Shown: positions 1-9,400 of the stretch, in pieces
Layout of the letters: each line of letters starts with the position of its first letter
Numbering within the stretch: position 1 is the stretch's first letter
NCBI GenBank assembly: GCA_024741835.1
Contig: JAENRP010000468.1
Location: forward strand, 1 to 27,294
Reading direction: 5' to 3'
Source of the DNA: Diplocarpon mali
Taxonomy: Eukaryota; Ascomycota; Leotiomycetes; Helotiales; Drepanopezizaceae
Length of the DNA: 27,294 bases
Notes under the pieces: generated by a model
Told to the model about the DNA's origin: nothing
Seen by the model: the letters and a program-made list of their open reading frames with translations, nothing else
Database searches by the model: none
Translations under genes and position numbers: made by a program

Positions 1-153
1 AAGCTCAAGATATTTTGTATATATAGATTGCTTTGCTCCTGTAGTTAGGAATCAAGCCTCCTAAGTCTCCAAGTTCTTCAACTACTACTATTACTTACTA
101 CTCAATACTACCTACCTTATACTCTCTTTACCATATCGGCCAGCCCTCATATT
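1..153. other. Unassigned AT-rich sequence at left edge
   Basis: No gene or recognised repeat. The Copia-B family 3' end on the right matches the inner Copia-B copy only from about position 154, so this stretch is either a variant internal region of that element or another insertion whose left end lies outside the window. Confidence 0.4.
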
Positions 154-397
154 TCACATTATATACTAGATCTAGCGCTATTTATAGCTGAGTCTAGCTA
201 GGAGCTGCTTCTCACCTAGGTGGTGTATTGCACTATAAGGAGCCTTAGGCGCTAAGGCCTTTGAGGACTGGCTTATGTAATATACCCCTGAAGTGGCCAC
301 GGAGCACTTCTATAAAGGGAGCTCAGATATACAGTTAGAGTAGAATTTTACAAGCTTCTGCCACCACTAGGAATCCACCTCTAAATATAGCACGATA
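154..397 (+). mobile_element. 3' end of an outer Copia-B family retrotransposon
   Basis: Positions 154-225 match 20823-20891, the last internal bases of the inner Copia-B copy, and 226-397 is a full 172-bp LTR. A G-rich tract (216-225) abuts the LTR as a polypurine tract should, which marks this as the right-hand LTR of an element whose body lies to the left. It ends in ATA, a RIP-altered ACA, and abuts Gypsy-1 gag sequence. The first five bases after it, CTATT, should be the target-site duplication; the partner copy is outside the window. Confidence 0.85.
226..397 (+). repeat. Copia-B family LTR, copy 1 (3' LTR)
   Basis: 172 bp, the same length as the copies at 6269-6440 and 20892-21063 and alignable with them, with mostly C/T and G/A differences. 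It contains the conserved block GGCCACGGAGCACTTC and an inverted repeat GCCTTAG-GCG-CTAAGGC near its left end. Confidence 0.92.
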
Positions 398-562
398 CTA
401 TTTTAGTAACTACTAAGGCAAGATAACCTATAATATTTAAAAGATGGCTATAAAGGTATTTATTTAAAAGTACTTAAGCAATTTCACTTTAAGAGAGGAC
501 TAGATCACTACCTACTTTAAATATATAATAGGTAAAGTATAGAATTTAATTTTATAATATAT
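398..562 (+). mobile_element. Outer Gypsy-1 copy, gag fragment
   Basis: This 165-bp piece aligns without gaps to 4234-4398 in the gag region of the inner Gypsy-1 copy; the differences I see are mainly transitions. It is bounded on the left by a Copia-B family LTR and on the right by the start of Copia-A, so it is a strip of an older Gypsy-1 element exposed between two insertions. The rest of that element should lie beyond both window edges. Confidence 0.85.
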
Positions 563-754
563 TGAGATGGGTGATACAGCCATCACTCTGATGTATTATC
601 ATATGACCCTACTGCTTAGTTAATAGGATATTAATATATATATAGCTATAAGGAAGAAAGGGGTAACCTTCCTTCCCTAACTCTTACTAATATATTAACT
701 ATCAACCTTTAGAAGTTTCTATTACCTATTGCGCCGACTCACTTAAGCTTAATA
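563..754 (+). repeat. Copia-A 5' LTR (right end tentative)
   Basis: The start, TGAGATGG, is fixed by the abrupt end of Gypsy-1 homology at 562. The end is placed at AATA (RIP-altered AACA) directly before a primer-binding-like site at 755. The resulting 192 bp is in the range of the other LTRs here (172, 197, 241 bp). The partner LTR lies outside the window, so the right boundary is not confirmed, and the terminal inverted repeat is only TG..TA. Confidence 0.5.
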
Positions 755-765
755 GGTTATAAGCC
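755..765 (+). other. Copia-A primer binding site, initiator Met tRNA type
   Basis: GGTTATAAGCC. With one RIP-type G restored it would be complementary to the CUCAUAAC anticodon-loop region of eukaryotic initiator tRNA-Met, the half-tRNA primer used by many copia elements. Copia-C has a closely similar site at 12571-12581. Confidence 0.5.
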
Positions 766-872
766 TTAGCTAAACTGATAATAGATTATTAACTTCCCTT
801 AAAAAGCACTTATGCTATAACTATTAATAGGAAGTTGAATGAGACTTATAGTAAGAGGCGAGCAATCGGCGA

Positions 873-1115
873 ATAGGAGGTATAATTCCCTATTTAGCCA
901 ACCTATATTATAAGAGGTATGATTCCTTGCTTTATAACCCTTTAGTACTATAAGAGGTATGATTCCTTGCTTTACTATATTTTATAAGAGGTATAATTCC
1001 CTGTGTTATAGCTTAAAAAACCCTTTTCGATAAGAGGACTTCCTTTTTATTTAATACTTTTATAATACCTACTATTTAATCATTTCGACTTTTCGATAAG
1101 AGGAGTGCCTTTAAC
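873..1115 (+). repeat. Six degenerate direct repeats in the Copia-A leader
   Basis: Variants of AAGAGGTATGATTCC recur at about 873, 910, 950, 984, 1029 and 1095. The third and second units share a 20-base core, and the last two share TTTTCGATAAGAGGA. They lie between the LTR and the gag start in the untranslated leader. Function unknown; leader repeats of this kind could affect packaging or transcription. Confidence 0.7.
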
Positions 1116-1137
1116 TATTTAATTTATTTGATTTCAA

Positions 1138-2507
1138 ATGCAATTCTATTTGAAATGGCAATAGCTTCTGATTCCGATTGAAATACTAGACCTAAAGACC
1201 TTTAACTCTCTTAAAAGAACTAGCAATAATAGTTCGACGATTTAAAGCTTTACTTTAAAAGCAAAGGCATTGAAATAGCGATTTAAAAGACACTTATTAA
1301 ATACGTAAGAATAGCCCCTTATATTCCCTTTATTAATTTATCTACTTCTACTTTAATAGCTAATATAACTGCTAAGGATTTGCTAAATATATTAAATAAG
1401 CTTAGACTAAGAGCTTTAATAAATAATAATTAAGAATCTTAAAGGTAGATTTTAAATATAGAAAAGGAGAAAGAGTATAGGCTGGCCTTAGCTAAATGCA
1501 AGCTTAAGATTAATAGAGGTTTAAGTGATAAAGACTGAGATTTTATTCGAGTTTATAATAATATAAAGATAAGATAGGATACTTTAAAGGTAAAATACTT
1601 TTAAATAACCGCTCTTAATACTTAGCATTTACTATAGTAAATTACTTTATTTTAATATAAAAAAGATAAAGATAGTAAAGATATAGGTATAAATATAGAC
1701 TTTGCTTAATTTATACTATATAAAGTAAGGAGGAGAGTAAGAGCCGCAGATCTTAAGATAGCTATAACTTTTAAGGAAGCTTAGCTTTTTAGTTTCCTAC
1801 TTAATAGCCTCCCTTTTAAGTTCGCTATTATAAAACAATCTCTTCTCGTTTAACCCAACCTTAAGATTTATAAGAAGATCGACCTCCTTCGAACTATTGA
1901 GTAAAACCTTAAAGGACGCTCTAAATCGGCAAATGCTGCATTATAGGGTAATAATAAGCCTAAGAAGAGGAAGGAGCGTAGGATAAGCCCTTAAGCTTAT
2001 TAGGAATGCTACTTCTATAATAGTTCTTATAATATTACTAATTATAAAGTTAAAAGGCAACTAATTAATATAGTCGCTAGCTTTAATATTAAAAAGCAAT
2101 TAAAGCAGAAGCTAAGAAGCAAACTGCCCTTATCTTATTAAAGGCTATAACTATTAAGGAAAGGTAAAGGAAAAGGCTATTTAGTTAAAACTTTAGCAAA
2201 TACCTTTAATAATAATAATAGGTTATTTAAACCTAAATCCACTTTTGATAATTCAAATGATAATTATAATAAAGATGCTTACATTTTAAAAGCCGATCTT
2301 TATAAGATCTTTGAATCCGATTAGTATAATAATACTAGTTATATAGCATATATAATTAATAAATCCTACTTATTTAAAGGCCCGCTTACTAAAATAAAAA
2401 GGTGCTCTATTAAGGTTGGTAGTAGAAGGTTATATACAGACTCGATAGGTATAATAGAGATAAATGTTACTAGCGTTTCTTTCCTTTTGCAAAATGTTCT
2501 CCTTATA
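1138..2507 (+). pseudogene. Copia-A gag and protease start, broken
   Basis: Chosen start is the ATG at 1138, in frame with a gag-like segment reading SFTLKAKALK, as in UBN2/copia-type Gag proteins that bind the element RNA and form particles. A change of frame falls between about 1260 and 1335; from about 1338 one frame (stops read through) runs to the end. Around 2000-2050 the segment ECYFYNSSYNITNY suggests a degraded zinc-binding motif with Cys and His turned to Tyr. From about 2310 a retroviral-type aspartic protease follows, then the run LLQNVLLILS that normally precedes the GAG-pre-integrase domain. The frame resumes at 24604 as SLSINLLS. Many TAA/TAG stops at Gln/Trp sites; not functional. 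Confidence 0.75.
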
Positions 2508-2512
2508 CTTAG
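2508..2512 (+). other. Target-site duplication CTTAG, left copy
   Basis: CTTAG directly precedes the 5' LTR of Gypsy-1 and recurs directly after the 3' LTR at 24604-24608. Five-base duplications are typical of LTR-retrotransposon integrase. Because it matches, the two LTRs 22 kb apart belong to one insertion event. Confidence 0.95.
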
Positions 2513-2753
2513 TGTTACGGCCGCATCACGTGCACGGTTATATCACGTGTCGAAGTCAGGTGCATACTAAGGTAGCGAGGTGGCTGGATCACGTGCACGC
2601 TAGTAAAGCACCTATACTTATTCTGGAGGAGCTTTACTAAAGACTCTCTCTTCTTTATCTTTTCTTTTCTATTATATAGTATACCTCTTAAGGTAATACA
2701 GTTAGCGTTATTCGATTATCGCCTTACTATATGCTTTAAAGCAAGTTGTAATA
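2513..2753 (+). repeat. Gypsy-1 5' LTR
   Basis: 241 bp, starts TGTTACGG and ends GTAATA, a RIP form of GTAACA, giving the short inverted repeat TGTTAC/GTAACA. Same length as the 3' LTR at 24363-24603. The left part of this copy keeps more C and G (three CACGTG sites), while its right part is more mutated than the partner LTR. Confidence 0.95.
2525..2595 (+). promoter_or_regulatory. Three ATCACGTG boxes in the Gypsy-1 LTR
   Basis: ATCACGTG occurs at 2525-2532, 2542-2549 and 2588-2595. CACGTG is the classic E-box bound by fungal bHLH factors (Cbf1, Pho4, SREBP types). Three copies near the start of an LTR suggest an upstream control region. In the 3' LTR the sites have been changed (TATATG, CATATA, CATATG). 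Binding is inferred only from the motif. Confidence 0.45.
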
Positions 2754-2817
2754 TAAGAAAAGATTACTTAACCTCTATTAAGAAGCTTAATATCTACCCC
2801 CTTTAGAATTGTCACTT

Positions 2818-2885
2818 CGAACTGCCTTAAGCAACTCGATCTCTCGATTTCGACTCTTCTACTACGAACTGCCTTATGCAATTCG
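2818..2885 (+). repeat. Direct repeat pair CGAACTGCCTTA-GCAA-TCG
   Basis: Two copies of about 21 bp at 2818-2838 and 2864-2885, differing at a few bases, in the Gypsy-1 leader. Confidence 0.7.
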
Positions 2886-3150
2886 TATATAGTGCTTAGA
2901 TCTTACTAATCTAGTTTTTAAAGGAAGCTGAAAAACGACCTTCGAATATAAGATCAGCTTGTTTTTTCAAACCCTTACCTACTCTATTTTGCAAATAGAA
3001 ACTCACCTTTAATTTTAATTTGAAAAGAAAAAATATATTTACTATATCCTCGCTTCGCTAGCATAGGCTGCTACTTAAAGTAGTATAATAACTTTTCTCT
3101 TCTTAACTCTCTCCCTCCTTTACAAATACTCTATACTACTCGCTTTTATC

Positions 3151-3342
3151 GACCTATACTTATCGATAACTCTCCTTATACTCTTTAAAGCTCCTTACTC
3201 CTTCCTTCGAAACCCTCGAATATAACTCGACTCTTTAAAGACCCTTCCTTGCGAACAAGTCGTCGACCTTCTTTATACTCCTTATTAACCTATACTTATC
3301 GACTCTTCCTTATACTCTTTAAAGCTCCTTACTCCTTCCTTC
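3151..3342 (+). repeat. Direct repeat of about 55 bp in the Gypsy-1 leader
   Basis: The block starting CCTATACTTATCGA and ending CTCCTTACTCCTTCCTTC occurs at 3151-3209 and again at 3289-3342, with a small length difference. Related pieces (CTCTTTAAAG, TCGACCTT) lie between. Probably an old tandem duplication of leader sequence. Confidence 0.8.
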
Positions 3343-3376
3343 TTATACTTAGGTACGAAACTAAAGGACCTATACC

Positions 3377-3392
3377 TATATATATATATATA
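3377..3392. repeat. TA dinucleotide microsatellite
   Basis: A short run of alternating T and A in the Gypsy-1 leader; consistent with a simple repeat in AT-rich DNA. Confidence 0.8.
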
Positions 3393-3869
3393 GAGACTTA
3401 GTTAGCCTTAAAGGGTTATACTATACTATTGGAAATTAGGTCAACTTTAGTAGAGTAATAAGCTTTAGATCCTTAGATTCTACTTCCCTAGATTTATATT
3501 ATACCCTTAGACAACCTTATTGCAACTCCTAATTAGTAAAGAGACGTGATCCTAAAGTAAAACCTTCTTTCTTAAGATCTATAAACCTATAATACCTTAA
3601 TATATACTCTACTAAAAGGCTTTAAGAATATATATAGCTCTGCTTATATTAATCTTCCTCCTTTTAAATAGGTTACTATTTAGCATTAGGTCCCTTTAGA
3701 CTAAACCAGATAATATAAAGAGAGTTAGTACTTATGACCTCTAATCTTATACCACTTAAGAGAAGTAAAAGGTTAACTGCACCTTTATTACCAGGCCTTA
3801 CTGCCACCAGTTCTATAGGCCTTACTATTAACCCTAGTCCTAGAGATATTCCCCCTCCTAAGCCCACTT

Positions 3870-5140
3870 AGGAAGTTACCTCCCTTAGTACAGATTCTAC
3901 TCTTAGGCCCGGCCTATAAGTAGATTCTCGAAATACTCCCTTTCTATTAATTAAAGTTAAGGAAGAAGATATACTCTCTTTAATAATATCTACCTTTATT
4001 ATATCGGCCCCTCTCTTCTTAGCTACTTAATAAGCCGAAATCGCAAACCTTATTAGCGCTGCTATAGCCGCCGCTCTTTAAAATAATACTACTGCCTCTT
4101 TTTCCTTAAGTGCTAGCCCTTAGAATACTCGGTCCCTTATTGCAGACTTGCTACCTCTCTTAAACTATTACCTCTTAATCATCCGACCTTTAATCCTAGC
4201 CGTCGACCTTTATTAGATCAAGTACCTTTAAACCTATTTTAGCGACTACTAAAGCGAAATCACTTATAATACTTAGAAGATAGCTATAAAGGTATTTATT
4301 TAAAAGTACTTAAGCAACTTCACTTTAAAAGAGGACTAGATTACTGCTTACTTTAAGTATATAATAAGTAAAGCTTAAAACTTAATCTTATAATATATAA
4401 ATCCTATCTTTGCTAATAAGTTTATATACGCTATTAATATCCTTAAGGTCTTAAATTAAAGGTTCTTTAATTATAATTACATTTAGTCCGCTAAGCTTAA
4501 ATATAGCAAGCTAACTATAAGTTTAATATTATATAATAAGTTCTAATCTAAGTTTATTACCCTTACTATAATTAGAAAGATCGATTAGTCTTACTAGTTT
4601 AATAACGTTTGTAAAAAGGTCTCCTTAGCTTTAAAGAACGACCTTTAAGTAAAGAAGTATAAAATAAATAATAATTATACTACTTTAAATAAGTTCTTAG
4701 CTATTGCGGATCGCAAGGCCTATAATATTAAGTAAGAAGAAGCCTATAACACTTAATAAGTCGCCCTTGCTATTGCGTTCTCCCTCTTAAAGGACCGCGT
4801 TCCTAGTATATTAAAAAGGGAGTTATAAAGACCTATAGTTATAGCTACCTCCTTAACTCCTTATACTTATTCCCCCTTGCTAGCGGCCTATTGAGAAAGG
4901 TCTGCCAGCCTAAAGCCGTCGTCTAGTCTCTACTATAACTGCAGAGCCCCTAATTACTATATAATAGACTGCCTTAAGTTAAAAAAGCAAGGCGAGTTTA
5001 TAATAGCTAAAGTTGAGATAGAAAACGACCTACTATTAGGAAACTGCTAAGCTATAGCAAAGACTCCTATTATAGCATAGGTTACAATTTATAAAAAGAC
5101 TTAGATTTTAATTCCTACTTATTAATAGGCGGCCGCCAGT
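3870..5140 (+). pseudogene. Gypsy-1 gag with CCHC zinc knuckle, broken
   Basis: Capsid/nucleocapsid protein of a Ty3/gypsy element; it would package the element RNA. The exact start is not visible. The clearest mark is a nucleocapsid zinc knuckle at 4931-4972, read as YYNCRAPNYYIIDC: the C-x2-C-x4-H-x4-C pattern fits exactly if the first Tyr was Cys (TGC to TAC) and the ninth residue Tyr was His (CAC to TAC), both RIP-type changes. An in-frame palindromic unit lies at 3896-3924. The segment 4234-4398 also occurs at 398-562 in the outer Gypsy-1 copy. Many TAA/TAG stops. The zinc-knuckle frame differs by -1 from the protease frame downstream, as in elements that make pol by frameshifting. Confidence 0.8.
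3896..3924 (+). repeat. Palindromic peptide-coding unit, copy 1
   Basis: 29-bp near-perfect palindrome: TCTACT-ct-TAGGCC-c-GGCCTA-ta-AGTAGA. It reads DSTLRPGL in the same frame as the Gypsy-1 zinc knuckle. First of 14 related units in the window. Confidence 0.85.
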
Positions 5141-5687
5141 TCTTAGTTCTTATAAAACTAGCTCGAAATAGATCATTTATTAAAACAGTTACTTATATTA
5201 ATAATAGAGCTAATATTTTCGGTATTATTAAGACGTCTTTAGTATACCAGCTCTTTTAAAGACTTAGGGTGAAGTTTATTAAACTGCCTAAACCTATTAC
5301 CCCTGCTAGCTATAATAGCCTTAAGGGAGAAACTATTCGATTTGCTATCTTATTTACCCTTATAATCGATAGGCGATAAATTAACTTCCCTTTCTTAATT
5401 ATAAGCTTAAGAGCAACTGACGTTTTAATTAATAGGAAGTTCCTAAAGCACTATAACCTTAAATAGTCCTATAGAAGGGGGAAAAATAGTATCTCTTAGC
5501 CTAAGGATATGCCTATTATCCCTTACTTTAATTAATATATACTAATCGATCTCTTATAGCTAATAAAACCCTTAATAGCCTAGCAAAATATTAATTGTCA
5601 AGCAGCTATAATAGACGCCGAGGACAAAGACCTAAGAATGGCCTAAGCCTAGCTCTTAATACTAGCAAGCAATAACGCTTTGAATTC

Positions 5688-5711
5688 CACTCTTAGGCCT
5701 AGCCTATAAGT
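5688..5711 (+). repeat. Palindromic peptide-coding unit, copy 2
   Basis: CACT-ct-TAGGCC-TA-GCCTATA-AGTG core, in the Gypsy-1 pol frame, reading STLRPSL. About 20 bp before copy 3. Confidence 0.8.
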
Positions 5712-5730
5712 GAAAACTGCGAACTCGAAT

Positions 5731-5757
5731 TCTACTCCTAGGCCTGGCCTGCGAATA
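5731..5757 (+). repeat. Palindromic peptide-coding unit, copy 3
   Basis: Reads NSTPRPGLRI without a stop, in the Gypsy-1 pol frame. This copy keeps CGA (Arg) where most others have the RIP product TAA, so it shows the original peptide best. Confidence 0.85.
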
Positions 5758-6263
5758 GCCTCTTATAAACTTAAGGAGAGCAGTTTCTTTAAAGACTTAA
5801 AAAGAGATCTGAATTATATAAAGAAGGCCTTGCTAAGAGTACTAGACCCTTTACTCCCTCTTTTAATAAAGAGAACTGCTCTTTTAAAGACGGCTTACTA
5901 AATCAGCCTAATCTTAGCCTTAGCAATTAGTGCCCTTTACTACTACTTTATAACTAAGGTAAGATAAGCTATATAAACTTAAGAACTGGCGCTTAAAGAG
6001 TTCATATTTGTAAGCTTTATTCGCGATCTAAACTAAGAAATCAATTGCTAAGAAATCAATCGCTAAGAATTAGTTAGGCAAGCTGAAATTAGCTCCCTTA
6101 GCCTTAGTTTAGCGCTGCAAGCTAAGTATAAAAGTAATAACGAGCTAATAGACTAGAAGCTCCTACCTTAGTCCGCTAAGTTTAAGAATGTCTTTAATCG
6201 CTAGGCCTTTGATCAGCTGCTAGAAATAAGGCTAAGGGTAGATTATAAAATCGAACTAATAGA

Positions 6264-6268
6264 TAAGA
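6264..6268 (+). other. Target-site duplication TAAGA, left copy
   Basis: TAAGA directly before the Copia-B 5' LTR, repeated at 21064-21068 directly after its 3' LTR. When one copy and the element are left out, the Gypsy-1 codons for D-K-N-N line up. Confidence 0.95.
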
Positions 6269-6440
6269 TGTTGCGCCATGAGGAGCCTCAGGCGCTGAGG
6301 CCTCTGAGGACTGGCTTATGTAATATACCCCTGAAGTGGCCACGGAGCACTTCTATAAAGGGAGCTCAGATATACAGTTAAAGTAGAATTTTACAAGCTT
6401 CTGCCACTACTAAGAATCCACCTCTAAATATAGTACAATA
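6269..6440 (+). repeat. Copia-B 5' LTR (family copy 2)
   Basis: 172 bp, starts TGTTGCGCC and ends ACAATA (RIP form of ACGACA). Its left part is the least mutated of the three copies. Confidence 0.95.
6285..6301. other. Perfect hairpin in the Copia-B LTR
   Basis: GCCTCAG-GCG-CTGAGGC, a 7-bp perfect stem with a 3-base loop. In the other two copies (about 242-258 and 20908-20924) both arms have changed (GCCTTAG/CTAAGGC) so the stem is still perfect. Confidence 0.85.
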
Positions 6441-6456
6441 GTTATCAGTACTATTT
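6441..6456 (+). other. Probable Copia-B primer binding site
   Basis: GTTATCAG follows the 5' LTR directly, where the primer binding site should be. It resembles the GTTATNAG start of the Copia-C site and would pair with a tRNA anticodon-loop sequence CUGAUAAC. Which tRNA is not resolved. Confidence 0.35.
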
Positions 6457-6479
6457 GCGACTCTTAGGAGCAAACGATC

Positions 6480-9400
6480 AAAAATCTACTATATTTAAAG
6501 ACTTCTTAAAGAGGTTTCACTACTATTTTTATCTATTCTCCCTCGCTTATACGCGTTATACAACTAGATTCGACGTTCTAACGCTCCTAGCCAACTAATA
6601 GAACCCATACTCCCTACTATCCTAGTCAATATAAGCGAATACTAGCAAAAAGAAGCTCAAGAGCTTAGCTCTAGTGGAGTTATGCTCTAGGATAAGAAGT
6701 CATAGCGCATTTAGTACGCTAAGCTAGAGTTTTAAGCCGAATTTCTACGCCTTTAAAAGTATATAAAGAAGCTAAGATAGGTTAATAACCCTAAACTATA
6801 TACTATAGAGACAGGAAACTAAGCTCTGCTTTATAAGAACAAAGCTCTATACCTGCTAGATCTAGAAATAGAACTGCTATAGCTTGAAAAAATTATAGAA
6901 GGATAGGATTAGAGAATATTGCAAAGCTACTACGAGTTATACTAATAATAGGAAGCTACTGATTAATAAACGCCAGCTCTAGCACTACCTGTAAAGATAA
7001 TAGCTAAAGATATAAAGCTAGAGTATAAAATGGCAGTAATATAATATAATCTTATAGTAGAAACGTGGAAAAGGAATAGGAGCTCCTATACTTAGTTATA
7101 CTATTAGATTACTAAGATAGTATACCTTATATTACTTTAAGTAGTGCAATATAACTGCAAGGAAGCGGGGAAACTATTAATTCAATAGATCGTAGAGCAC
7201 CTGCGCAAGGAACTAGCCCCCTTTAAGGTTAGTATAATAGAGTCAATTCGGGAAGACTATAATACCAAGCTCTTTAAAATAAGGAGCAGCAAAGTAGACC
7301 TGAAGACCTAGCTTGCTAGCTTTAGGGAGATCTACTAGGAAGCATAAACGTATAGAATCCTAAAGGTTTAAGGCTCCCTTGCGATTATAAAGTTTCTATA
7401 ATCGGTTTACTACTAGGCTCTCACTTAGTCTTAGCAGACCTAGGCAAAGCTTATTAAAGATAATAAGCTAGGCCTAAAGTATAGAAAAGATATAGTCCAC
7501 TATATCAATTGGTTCTTAAGCTTAATAAAGCAAAGCCTTGCAAGCTCCTTATTAAAGGTAATCCTTAGAGTATATGCCTTGCTTAAAGGAGTAGGCGATT
7601 ATACTAATCTAAGAGCATTAAGTAAAAGTAAGGCGAAGAAGACTCTTAAGAGGAGCGTTAAAAAGTGCCCTTGCCCTTAGGTTAAAAATTACTTCTAAAA
7701 CCTAAAGGAGTATAATAGGCTGAAATACGCCTTAATTAGCGCTAAGGAAGGTACGCTTCGAAATCTCCTTAGCTATAACAAGGTTAAAAGAACACGCGAA
7801 AACCTTGCTTCCTTAAAATGGAAAGAGCTTTAAGCTAGGCTCTCTTATATCAAACACGCTCTTATAGATTAATTTAAGGAAAGAATATCTGCTAAAGCTT
7901 TAAGAAGCGGCAAATCCAAGATTATAGCCGCCCTCTTAGATCTAACTCTCTTTAAAGACTTTACCCTAAGAATATACTCCACCCTTAAAGCTCCTTATAC
8001 TCTCTTAAATACAACCCTACTTAATAACTGCGCTATAACATACCTTATTAATCGAAAGAAGCTTTTAGTTCCTGGATTATTGAAAATCGCATATCCCTAG
8101 GACTATATAGAGGCAAAGAGCTTAAGTCTGCTAATAAGGGGGAGGAGTATACGTCTAATAAAAGGGGTTCTTACTAATAGAAGAGACTTAGAGCTTAGGA
8201 ATATAGTACTTATAAATGGGTTTAATATTAATATTATCTTAAAGCCTCTTTTAAAGAAGGCTAGGGTATAGTATATAGGCCTAGATATGACGCTCTAAAG
8301 GGGTATAATAAATAATAATATAGTTATAAAGCAGCTAAAGCGTAGGTCGAATGTTATAGTATTTAAATATAAGCCTATCAACTTTTATAATACTCCTAAC
8401 TCGCTATACTATACTTAACCAACCTGCCTAGCTTTCCCTACTTTATAATAGCGTCTGCAAAGCTAATATAAACCCCTAAGGAGTAGCGTATTCCTAAGAG
8501 CTAAGAATGATTCGGTAGATATTTAGCACCTTTAATTAGGCCATCTAAGAGCAGAGGCGCTTGAAAAGCTTATACTAAACGCAAGAGGGGTAAAGATTAA
8601 AGGGAAGCTATAAATCAATTATAAAGCTTGCGCTTAAGCAAAAGCTAAGTAAAAGCCTTTTAAAAGAGAGTCAGATTTTAAGGCTCTAAGACCGTTCTTT
8701 AAGTGCTCTTAGGACCTATTTAATTATAGCATATCGAGCCTCTCTTTAGAAAGCTAGCTTCTCTTAATTAAGGATGAATTTAATAGGAAGTTATTTAGAT
8801 ATACTCTACTTTATAAGTCCCTAGCGCTAGTTCTAAAAGCTCTTTAATCTTTTAAAGCATAGGTAAAGCGCTATTACTGCCTTTTCTTATATATTCTAAG
8901 GAGCGATAATAATACCTTAGTGTTTTTCCTATAAAGAGTATCAAAATATAAAGAGTAGTACAAAGCTAAAGGCATAGAGGTAGAAGTCACTTTATCTTAT
9001 ACTTATAAATTAAATAGAGCTTTTAAGAAAGTAGAAGTAGAGATTATTAAAAAGGCACTTACTATACTAATCTCTGCTAACCTTTTGGAGCACCTATAGC
9101 CTAAAGCCGTACTAGCTGTAATATACTTCTATAATATCGGCCTATTAAAGCGCAAGAGATAGAAGAGTCCAAATGAGGTGCTCTAGCTTTAGTTTAAATA
9201 ATACTTTAGGTAGTATAATCCGCAGATTATTATAAAGCTTACTACCAATTTAAGACTAAAATAGGAGGATATAAAAGCGTATAAAGCGCGCGCATACCTA
9301 TTAGCAAAGGAAAGGGAAGCTTTAAAGAATAAGAGAGCTTTTAAAACTATACTATAAGGGTATATTAGATACTTAGTTAGTTACTATACTACTAATATAT

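Larger units (their letters stand above)
2754..3870 (+). other. Gypsy-1 leader region
   Basis: About 1.1 kb between the 5' LTR and recognisable gag. I see no clear primer binding site directly after the LTR. The region holds short direct repeats (see separate entries), a TA microsatellite and no convincing coding frame. Pyrimidine-rich CTCCTTACTCCTTCCTTC tracts are frequent. Confidence 0.6.
5141..6263 (+). pseudogene. Gypsy-1 pol, first part: protease and linker to RT, broken
   Basis: An aspartic protease that would cut the polyprotein, then the linker leading to reverse transcriptase. After IKLARNRSFIKTV the active site at 5200-5214 reads NNRAN where gypsy proteases have D-S-G-A-D; every change is G to A, so the enzyme is dead. 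Two palindromic units (5688-5711, 5731-5757) lie in frame after the protease. Near the end, FKNVFNRQAFDQLL and VDYKIELIDK match the usual pre-RT segment of gypsy polymerases. Copia-B cuts the gene at 6268; the frame continues exactly at 21069. The open stretch 5710-5901 is simply the least damaged part of this frame, not a separate gene. Confidence 0.85.

Noticed and set aside
3676..3867. 63-codon minus-strand open frame
   Set aside because: Lies in the Gypsy-1 leader/gag border, no recognisable domain or conserved neighbour.
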